Source of the DNA: an uncultured Blautia sp.
GTDB taxonomy: Bacteria > Bacillota > Clostridia > Lachnospirales > Lachnospiraceae
Direction: 5' to 3'
DNA: 48,233 nt
NCBI GenBank assembly: GCA_934364795.1
Contig: CAKRMK010000023.1
Coordinates: forward strand, 1 to 48,233
Shown: positions 1 through 10,000 of the stretch, one piece after another
How positions within the stretch are numbered: the first letter of the stretch is position 1
Layout: every line of letters starts with the position of its first letter
The notes under the pieces: model-generated
Database searches by the model: none
Seen by the model: only the letters and a program-made list of their open reading frames with translations
What the model was told of the DNA's origin: nothing
Made by a program: the position numbers and the translations under genes

Positions 1-161
1 GCCTTAACCCCAAATGGAGTGATCCAAAATAATTGCTTTGAAAAGACTCTTTCTTTGTCTTTCAAAATCTTCATAAGAATAGCACATATGAAAATGCATG
101 TCAACTGTTTCATTTTATGATACCAGCAAAGCATCTTTGAAAAATGTCAGTAACTTATCAT

Positions 162-335
162 TTACCCACTTCACTGAACAGGAAGCCACATTTTCATGAC
201 TCACGCCTTGCTCTGGAAATGGGAATTTATGGGGAAAGTCTGCAGGATCTGGCAGTTTGTGCTTTGCTCCACGATAATGCTGACGGAAGCGGACCTTTCG
301 GAAAAACATGGACAGAAGTATATTTTGTCCCTCTG
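162..335 (+). pseudogene. Remnant of an HD-domain phosphohydrolase gene
   Basis: A short open stretch encodes a segment containing LALEMGIYGESLQDLAVCAL followed by LLHDNADGSGPFGK. This resembles the core helix and the HD dyad of HD/HD-GYP phosphohydrolases found in clostridia. The frame ends after about 60 codons without the rest of the domain, no ribosome binding site precedes it, and the sequence upstream is not open in this frame. I read it as a decayed fragment, possibly joined to a larger gene outside the window. The motif match is short, so the call is weak. The minus-strand reading of the same stretch shows no recognisable motif. Confidence 0.3.
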
Positions 336-394
336 TAAAAAAACTCCCAATTGTTAAATATGGAGCTATTTTACTGTATTTCCTTTTGACCGGC

Positions 395-3300
395 TTATTT
401 TTTAATCTTCACCTTTGCTGCCTTACTGTAGCTTCCATAAATCTTTGCTCCAGTGGAATCTACCTTATATGCCCGTACACGTACATAGTAGGTTTTACCT
501 TTTTTCAGCTTGCTGATGCTCTTTGATTTTGCAGCTGTACGAACTTTCTTCGCACTCTTAAATTTTGAATTTATGGCATAGCTGATCTCATAGCCTTTTG
601 CTCCTGATACAGCTTTGTAGGAAACTGTCATGGTCTTTGCCTTGGAATTTCGCAGTTTCACATTTGCGGGAGCTTTACATTTGGTTACTTTGATCCATTT
701 TGCATAAAGAGTTACGTTTTTCGCTGTATTTTTGGAAATAGACGTTACCTTTGTCTTAAACTTCTTATCCTTGTACCAGCCACCGAAGGTGTAGCCTTTT
801 CTGGTCGGGCTGTAAAGCTTCACAGTCTGCTTATAGAAAGTTTTCTTATTTTTACTGTTTTGTTTACCACCGTTGAGTTTGTAGGTAATCTTATAAAGTT
901 TTTCCTGCGGGGCTAGAGTTATAGTTGGAGTAGGAATCTTACTCGGGATATTTGTCAATCCAGGAGCCTTCGTTGGCTCTGGATTTGGCGCAGCTGTCGG
1001 CTTTGGACTTGGTGTCGCTGTTGGTTCCGGATCTGGCGCAGCTGTCGGCTTTGGACTTGGTGTCGCTGTTGGTTCCGGATCTGGCGCAGCTGTCGGCTTT
1101 GGACTCGGTGTCGCTGTTGGTTCCGGATCTGGCGCAACTGTCGGCTTTGGACTCGGTGTCGCTGTTGGTTCCGGATCTGGCGCAACTGTCGGCTTTGGAT
1201 CTGGCGCAGCTGTCGGTGTCGGGCTGGGAACCGGCATTGTTGGTTCCGGAGGTTCTGTTGGCATCCATGTGGGTGTTGGTGTGGGTGTCTCTGTTGGTCG
1301 GGTAGACGGATCTACATCACCCTTTTTATACAATTTAACAGCTCCATTTCCATCAATAGAATCATATGGGCAGGCTAGATAATAATATTTTTTTCCAGCC
1401 TCCAACGTATTAACCAGTTCAAAATTACTGTCAACAGACTCATCCTTCTCATCTATTTTATTTCCATCTTCATCCAGAATATAGCCATAGGTGTCATAAC
1501 CACCTGTGGATGCAAAAATATACTCTCCTGCGCTTTCCGGGATAAAACTATATATAAATCCCTTACTTCCCGTCCACTCTACGTTTTTTTGTTCTCCTGA
1601 TACAAACGGCTCTATTTCAGATTTATGAGCACTGATATACTGGGGAAGCGTTATATACTCTGCCGGAATATTTATTGAAGCACCATCCAGATAAACATTC
1701 AGATTCGCCTTCTCAATATATTCTCCAGAAGCACTATACTCTCCATCTATATTGACTGTAAACTCAAACACATAATCTGCTCTGGTTCTGTCTCCTGCTT
1801 CCAGTATTTCTTCCTGTCCATCAGAATAAACCACCTTAATTTTAAGGCCATCTGTTTTCGGTGACATATTAAATCTGCCATCAAGAGTTTCTACATAATA
1901 GTTTTCCGTTGGTGGTGATATTACTTCAAGACTTATGGGCGCGAATGGTTTTTTGCAGGGAATGACACAGAAATCATATGCATCTGAACCATAATTATGC
2001 ATAATCACATAAACTGTGGCATCTGCTTTTAGCTCCGGATTTGGACTGATTGAATTACCTTCGCTGTCATAACACTCAATATAACACTCTGGAGGTACAT
2101 CTTCTCCATTTCTTTTTGCCCGAGTTCCAATCATATAGAATCCATCTTCTGGCGCAGTAAACTTAAATCCATGAGATTTAACAGTTTTATCTATCCTTAT
2201 ATAGTTCTCCTGATCCAAAACAAGCGTATCTTTCACTTTATCTGTCAGATACTCTTTGAAAGGATGTACTTTAAATGTAAAAATCTCAACAACATCATCA
2301 CAGGAAAAAACGGATGTATATTCTCCCGGTCCGTTATTTATTTCAGGAATACTCCAGCCTACAGAATAATGATCTTCTGTAGCATGGCCATTCATTACTT
2401 CTTCTGTACCATCTGTAAATTTCAGTGTAATCTTCAGATTTCTAAGAATACTGGAAACAGCTTCATCGGAAAGATCATCAACATCTATATAAAGATCCTT
2501 CTCCACATCGCTTAAACAGATCTCTTCTACTGTCCGGCATGAAATTACGCTGGTGGTATAAGTGCAGGGATGGCTTAACTTAGATGCAAATTTAGCTGCA
2601 AAATAATAAGTTGTACCCGCTTCAAGCTGCACCCGTATAAAATGTCTGTAAGTTCCGTTTCCGGATGCCATTGATTTTCCGGAAACATCGTATACATTTA
2701 CTTCTGGAATGTCCGGGAATTCGCCCTCCACATCTGAACTTCCATCTGTCTGAAACAGATATTTGCCGGTTTTGGGTGCCGTAAAACTGTAAATTGCAAC
2801 TTCATCATCACTGTGTACTTCTGTAATTGTCTTTTCTTCGCTTAACTCCTGCACACGCCCGGAAGCTGCATATGCCTCCAATGACATTACGGTTATTGGC
2901 ACAGTTCCAATCTCTTCATCCTTATATTGAATTCTCAATGAGTAGCCTCCGGGGACTGCCACACCATCTTCATATTCAATATCCGGTATGATTCTGAACA
3001 AAGACCAGAAATCATCATCACCATATGTGTAAGTAACAGACTTTCCCGATTCAAAATCCAAAGTCACTTTTAAGCCTTCGTAACTTATTGTTTCCAGCCC
3101 TGCAACAAAGGTTTCTTTTTTCGGACCTTCAATAGCCACATTGGTAACCCTGTCATTTTTATATAACTTTATAACACTTTGCCCTGAACTACCATAACGT
3201 GATTTTGCCAGAAAATAATATCTTTTTCCCGACTCCAATTCATAAGCAATTGTACAACTCAGAGCAGTGCCCTGCCCGTCCCCCTCTATCTTAAGAATAT

Positions 3301-3755
3301 TTCCATTTTCATCCAGAACATAATCAAGCACCCCTACATTACCATTTGAATTAAAAATATATTCTCCACTTTCAGATGGGTCAAATCTGTATAAATAACC
3401 GTGGTATCCAGCCCATTTTACTGTTTCTTCTTCATTCAGGGAAATGGCCTTTACATCATCACCACAAGTTTGAATATATTCCTGAAGGGTTATAACCTTA
3501 TGAAAGCTCTTGGATTTCTTCTGAACTTTCAGCTACTGTGGACTGGATATCTGCAAAGTTTCCATCTGTTTCGAACTGGGCATTTGCAAGGTTTTCATCT
3601 GTTTCAAAATCAACTGCCGGGTCTGATGAAAAATCGCGGATGGTTTCCGTACCTTCTGCTGTAAAATCAGCCCCGCTTGTCATCAATACAGTACCATCAA
3701 TACTTGTAACCGCCATAGCAGCCGCAAGCAACCATGCTGCTCTTTTCCTGTTCAT
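395..3755 (-). pseudogene. Secreted PPC/Ig-repeat surface protein, frameshifted paralog of the neighbouring giant gene
   Basis: The gene starts at 3755 (MNRKRAAWLLAAAM, a signal peptide closely matching that of the giant protein upstream). It runs in one frame to a stop at 3498. The body continues in another frame from about 3520 to 395. Just after the shift the body reads LQEYIQTCGDDVKAISL, which aligns with the fourth module of the giant protein. The simplest reading is a deletion that removed the first three modules and left the junction out of frame. The body holds about four modules of PPC-like sandwich (AGxxYY anchors) and Ig-like strands, a Pro/Thr linker, an InlB-type repeat (GGWYKDKKFKTK) and a fibronectin-III domain ending KVKIKK. 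There is no LPXTG motif. The shift could also be a sequencing error. As read, the body cannot be secreted. Confidence 0.8.
975..1205 (-). repeat. 48-bp tandem repeat encoding a Pro/Thr/Ala linker
   Basis: Units begin near 975, 1023, 1071, 1119 and 1167 with a period of exactly 48 bp. They encode the 16-residue unit DPEPTATPSPKPTAAP with minor Val/Ala and Asn/Asp changes. The copies are nearly identical at DNA level and the last is partial. The period is a multiple of three, so copy-number change would alter linker length without shifting frame. Both strands are open through it, and the antisense frames are by-products of the repeat. Confidence 0.9.
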
Positions 3756-3866
3756 AGTTCCCCCTCCTCATTATGAATCATCCCGAAATCAAAAACTTTA
3801 GCATATACCGTACATATTCACTATAATTTTGAATGCATTTGATTTCAGTATTGAAAGTATACTTTA

Positions 3867-3895
3867 ATTTTATATTTTTAACAGGAAAGTGTCTA
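3867..3895 (-). promoter_or_regulatory. Promoter of the frameshifted surface-protein gene
   Basis: On the minus strand TAGACA (3895-3890) and TAAAAT (3872-3867) are separated by 17 bp, about 110 bp before the start codon. The giant paralog has the same arrangement (12038-12010), including the GACACTT flank. The conservation between paralogs supports a real sigma-A promoter, and also suggests that the regulatory region was duplicated with the gene. Confidence 0.65.
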
Positions 3896-3957
3896 TAGCA
3901 AGCTACCATTTTGCAAGGAGAAAATAGCAACAGAAAACTGTATAATTTTACAATAAT

Positions 3958-4009
3958 AAAAAGCGTACAACTCCGTCAGACCATATCTGCACAAAGCTGT
4001 ACGCTTTCT
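3958..4009 (-). terminator. Terminator of the giant surface-protein gene
   Basis: Ten-base arms AAAGCGTACA (3960-3969) and TGTACGCTTT (3998-4007) are perfect complements with a 28-nt loop. On the minus strand the hairpin is followed by a T-rich stretch. It sits about 55 bp past the giant gene's stop codon. Confidence 0.7.
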
Positions 4010-4062
4010 TATTTACTCATTCTTTTTCTTATTCTGTTTTACCAGTTTTCTTCTCAACAGGC

Positions 4063-7000
4063 TTATTTTTTAATTTTTACCTTTGCTGTCTTACTGTAGC
4101 TACCATAAACCTTAGCTCCTGTGGAATCGACCTTGTATGCACGAATACGTACATAATAGGTTTTGCCCTTTTGCAGTTTGTTAATATTTCTGGATTTAGC
4201 TCCTGTAAGAACTTTCTTCGCACCTTTGAATTTTTTATTTGTTGCATAGCTGATCTCATAGCCTTTTGCTCCTGATACAGCTTTGTAGGAAACTGCCATG
4301 GTCTTTGCCTTGGAATTTCTCAGTTTTACATTCGTTGGTGCTTTGCACTTGGTTACTTTGATCCATTTTGCATAAATGGTTACATTCTTGACTGTATTCT
4401 TGGATATAGAAGTCATCTTTGTCTTAAACTTCTTATCTTTGTACCAGCCACCGAAGGTGTAGCCCTTTCTGGTCGGGCTGTAAAGTTTTACAGTCTGTCT
4501 GTAGAATGTTGTCTTGTTCTTGCTGTTCTGCTTACCACCGTTAAGTTTGTAAGTAATCTTATTCAGGATCTGGAAGGTCACTGCCTTCTCGCCTGTGTAT
4601 GCACCCTTACCGGTGACTGTAATTGTAGCAATACCGGAATTAACATTATTTGTATATGTTACAGAATAATCAACATCTGCTGTCAGATTCTGTCCTGCAT
4701 AGGTTACAGTTGCTACAGGAATAATTGCTTTTCCTGTATAAATGTAGGACTCATCAATACCCGTTACTGTTGCTTCGGAAATATCCTTCAGCGGAACCGG
4801 TGTTGCGGTCGGAGCAGGTGTCTGGGTTGGTGTTGCAGTTGGTACTGCTGTCGGTATTGGTGTCGCAGTTGGCGTTGGTGTTGCCGGTATTGGTGTCGCA
4901 GTTGGCGTTGGTGTTGCCGGAGCCTTAGTTGGCTCTGGAGCTGGAGCTGCTGTTGGGGTCGGCTCTGGTTTCTCGGATGGATTCGGAACTGGTGTTTCTG
5001 TTGGTTCCGGAACAGGAATTTCAGTTGGAATCGGAGTCGCCGTTGGAACCGGTGTTGGGCTTGGTGTTACAACTGCTTCTGGATTATCTGTAACTGCAAA
5101 TCCCCATTCTTCATTATAATTTCTTACATCAAAGTAATAGGTCTTTCCAGCTGTCAGAGTCATTTCTGCTGGTGATTCTTCTACATCCCAGGTACACAAA
5201 ACTGCCCCTTTTTCGTTTCGCAGAGTGATATTCTGATAATCATACAAACCATACGCCTTGTAAGAATACAGCTGTGTTTTTTCCGGTACAAACTTAAATC
5301 GTTTGATCCGATCGGATTCTGTTAATTTTACATATTCGCTGTTTTTAATTTCTGTTACTTCCGGGTTCTGTACCGTGCGGCTGTAATCTGCACGAAGATT
5401 GCCTAATACAAGCTGGCCATTGAAGGTTCCTGCCCCGGCAATGTTGTCCATACGAAGATCAATAAGATTGGTCCGTACATCACTCTTTGCCTGTCCATCA
5501 TTCTGCAGAACTTCTGTAGTTCCATCTGCATAGGTAAGCTGAACCTTCAGGAAGTTTCTGTCATTTTCGTTAAGGCCATAGTAGTATTCAGCATTTTCTT
5601 CTGGCAATGCAGTAATTCCGGTAATAACCTTTGTTCTGGCAAGTTTGACGGTTGCATCTGTGGTTGCTGAAGAATTATCCCATTCATCCTCTTCATCATC
5701 ACTGCCTCCAACCAGAATGTAATAAGTCTTATTTGGCTGTGCTGCAAAATATAAGGTTCCGTTATTGCCATATTCGATACTGCTGCTTCTGAAATCACCA
5801 GATTCGGCTTCTACTTCTACATAAGCTCCATGATATTCAACTCCACAGATCTGAATACCAGTTGTACCCTTAACAGTATAAACACCCCTCTGATTTGTCA
5901 GCTGATCTGCGGTTATTGTATAAGTTTTTCCATCTTCCAGCTCTGTCAGGTCTTTTGCATATTGAACGGTATATGGAACGCTCACCTTACAGGATGCAGA
6001 AGAATCAATACTGATATAAGCATCTAACTGATACTTTCCAATGCTGCTGAAACACTCTGCAAGATATAAACCAGTCTCCAGTGTACGATATGTACTGTAG
6101 TTTTCAGGAATTGTCACAAGCTTCTCTGTATCATCAGCATAGATAACCTTAAACTGTGCTCCTGCGAAATCTACAGGCTGACCGTAAACAAAATCTGTAT
6201 TCAGTGAATCTTCTACAAATTCAATGCGAACCGGCACAGAACTATAGTCAACCAGTTGAAGTTTACAGGTTCCTTCTACTGTTTCTTCCTCTTCTTCCGA
6301 CCATTTTCCACATGAAAGATACAGATAATTCTTTCCGGCATTCAGATAAGTTACAGAAGAATATCTTGTGTCACTATTTCCACTGTCAGAATAAGCATTA
6401 TAACTGTTATTACCCAGTGAAAATGCAGCATAATTTCCGTTTTCTACGGTTACCACCAACTGATAATATCCTGCTGATACTGCTTCAAATTCATATAATT
6501 CTCCAGCTGCGGAAGCATTTATTTCAATTGTTTGATTGGATAAAACTAATTCCTGTATTCCATTATTATTTACAGTAATTGGCACAGAACATCTGACACC
6601 CTCACCATGAGTTCCGTTATAAGAAATTTCAATCTGATAATTTCCCGGAACCATCATTCCGTTTCTGTACTGTACTCTGTTTCCAATATAAATATCGCTT
6701 TCCTGTGCTTCTTCTGCTGTGAGATTTTTTTCTGTTCCATCATCATAAATAGCATGAATGAGCATTCCTTCATAAGTGATGGAATCTGATGGCTCATATT
6801 CCGTTTTTGGAAGAGAAGTAACTTCCATAGCCAGGATTTCTGCCTCATCATCGCTGTAGGAATTCAACTGTTTCAGGGTTACAGACATCGTACCAATTGC
6901 TTTTTCATTACAATATGGAACAAAATAATAAGTTTTTCCTTTTGTCAGGCGATAGGTATTATATCTGTTCCATTTTCCAAGGACTTCTCCCTGATCATCT

Positions 7001-10000
7001 GTATAGAATCCCCTATAAGCATCATATGAAACATTTTCAAACTGATTTTCAGCTTTCATGTATTCAGAGAACCGATAGGTTCCGGTTTCTTCTGCTGTGT
7101 AGGAATATACATGATATTTGCTGTTTTCTGTAATAGAAAATACAGTTTCTTTATCTAATTCCAGAGAATCTGCCTGTTTATTTACCGCACTTGCCACACT
7201 AAGTGTAAACGGTACTTTTATGTTTCCAAGCTCCAGAGTTAATGCATTTTCTCCTTTCTTAAGCTCGGAAATCTCTGAAATCTCTGTTCCCTCTTCGTTC
7301 AGGATTCTCACCTGTCTGCCATACAGATCACTGTAGGAATCTACTGGTACGGTCTTTTCTGCACCATTTTCATTCTGGATACGTACAACCATTCCGGTAA
7401 GGTTCAGGCTTCCCTGCATTCCCTCCAGATACTCTGTAACCTCAGGTTCGCCGACAATTTCTACTGTCTTCAGAGCACCTGCTGAAGAAATTTTCTCATA
7501 CTGGAAACTTCCGGTTCCTTCACCGTTCTGATCCTCCAGGCAGAGATAGTAATTTCCGCCTGCAAATTGCAGATCGTCACTTGCATTCAGAGTCTGACTG
7601 ATTCTCTTTCCCTGACTGTCATAAATTCCAGCCAGATTCCACTTCCATTCGTTTGTATAGTAATAATATCTTCCGCTTAAATCAGATGGAAGCTTCACAT
7701 ATAAGAGATTGCCATTGGTCATCGGTTCGCAGGTACCCTTTTCCAGAATCTCGCCTGGGTTCAGTACCGTTGTAATTCCTGCAAGGTAATCCTGGAAAGA
7801 TTTTACCTCGATATTAAATTCTGCTGCTTTCTCACCGTTAAAAAGGACTTCTGCTGTATACTGGCCAGCAGTCGGCATTCCTTCATCATCTCTGCCAATA
7901 TTAGAGTTCACAGTAAATGGGAATTGATCTTTGTCTTTGCTATAAGAATAAGTTTTGGTTTCCCCAGACTCATCTTTTGCACTGATCTGGAGGCCGTCAT
8001 AGGAAATAGCATAAGTATTCAGTTCACCATCACTATTGTAAGCATAAAATACTGTTTTCGACGGTTCGGATACAAGCTGGAAATCAGATAATTTCAAAGT
8101 TTCATCTGGCTTATCCGGATTTTCCGGCTCCTGGTTCTCCTTGGTTGTAATTGCGATCATGCACTGACCAGTACCATTACTGTATGCACGAACCCCAAGA
8201 TAATATCTGGTTCCTGCGGTCAGTTCTCTTGTAATCTTGAAATTACTGTTTTCGCCGCCATCGTCATTATACTCAATCTGATCTCCATCCTGGTCAAAAA
8301 TATTGCCATAGGTATCAATATCACCTGTTGAATAGAAAGTATAGTCTGCTGTTTTTTCCGGAACAAAGCTATATATCTGATAACGCTGTCTGTTTAATGT
8401 AACAGGCTCCATCTTATTTACCGGCAAAGCGTCCAGATTTTCTCCGTTATTCTTCAGATAATCCCTGAAACTTACCAGTTCTACAGGAATGTCAGCCGCC
8501 CGGATGCCTGACATGGAAATCATTAAAACAGAGTTTTCATTTCCCTCTTCGTCATCAATATAGGAAAACCATACAGTTAAGGTATCTCCATATCGGCTCT
8601 TATCGCCATATTTCAGTTCTTCTGTTTCCCCATCTGAATACCGGGCAGTTACTACCAGACCTTTGGCATATTCTTCTGTAAATTGAGGCTCACTATATGG
8701 ATAGTCAATTTTTTCTATAAAGGTTTTCTTTTCTGGTTCTGATTTAATGGTAAGTGACTCAAGAACTACGTCCTGGGTTACAGGTGTTACCAGAGCCTTT
8801 ACATCCCAGTCAAAATAGTTCTGGAGGGTAAAGTAAAATTTCTGGTCTTTTTCTACCTTAACTGCACTTTCGGATCTGTTGCCCTGTGCATCATAATAGG
8901 TTATTCCAGCTTCAACACTTGCCAGGTAATCCACTTTATAGTAGCCAGTTTCCGGGGCAACTGCATAATATGCAGTTGTAGTCTTGGCAGCTAACTTAAC
9001 GGGTGTTCTGACTCCTGCCTGAAGTTCTGTGGCAGATTGGTCCAGATACTCGCTCATGCTCAGTACAGTAATTGGTACAGTTCCTACTTCTTCATTATCA
9101 CACTCGATTTTTAAAGTATAGCTTCCTGGTATTAATTTTCCGTTTTCATCAAATTGAGGCACATTTAAAATTGAAATATGATCCCCAAAATCATCCTCAT
9201 CGTAAATATAGGTATCTGTTTTTCCAGATTCATAGACAACTGTTACTTCCAGACCTTCATAATCCAAATAATCAATACCGGAAACCAGTGTTGTCTTATT
9301 TGGTTCTTTGATAATACAGTTTTCTTTTACAATGCAATCTTTCTTATACAGCTGGACAGTTCCGGTTCCAATAATACTACTCAGCGGACGAGCCAGATAA
9401 TAGTATGTTTTGCCTGCTTCCAGTTTGTTGGAAAGCTTGAAATTATTACTTTCTCCACCGTCATCATCAGAAGCTAACTCTTCTCCGTTTTCGTCAAACA
9501 ACAGGCCATATGTATCCCCATTTCCTGTAGATGTAAAGATATATTCTTTACTTTCCTCTGGAATAAAACGATATAAATAACCGTTGCTGCCATTCCATTC
9601 TACGTTCTCATCTACACCTGGTGTAATAGCCTTCACATCAGAACCACAAGTGCTGATGTACTGCGGAAGATCCATAACACTGACAGGAACTTTTACAGAA
9701 TAACCGTCCATAGAAATATTCATATAATATTTCTGTATGGATTCCTCTGTTTCCTCATCATATTCCCATTCATAGGAAATATTAACTGACAATGAGCTTC
9801 CATCCCGTGAGCTGTCATCGGCTCCCAGAATTTCCTCTTCTTTATCAGAATAAATCGCCTTAACTTCAAGACCCTCTGTCTTTGGTGTAATGTTATAAGT
9901 ATTTCTGAAATCAATATACTCTGCATAATTCGTATCAGATGGCTCTGAAACAAGTTCCAGCCCGGTAAGTATATAAGTTCTTCTACTTGGGGTAATGCAG

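Noticed and set aside
3490..3525. Programmed ribosomal frameshift joining signal peptide and body of the short paralog
   Set aside because: There is no slippery heptamer or long homopolymer, and the missing modules point to a deletion junction instead.
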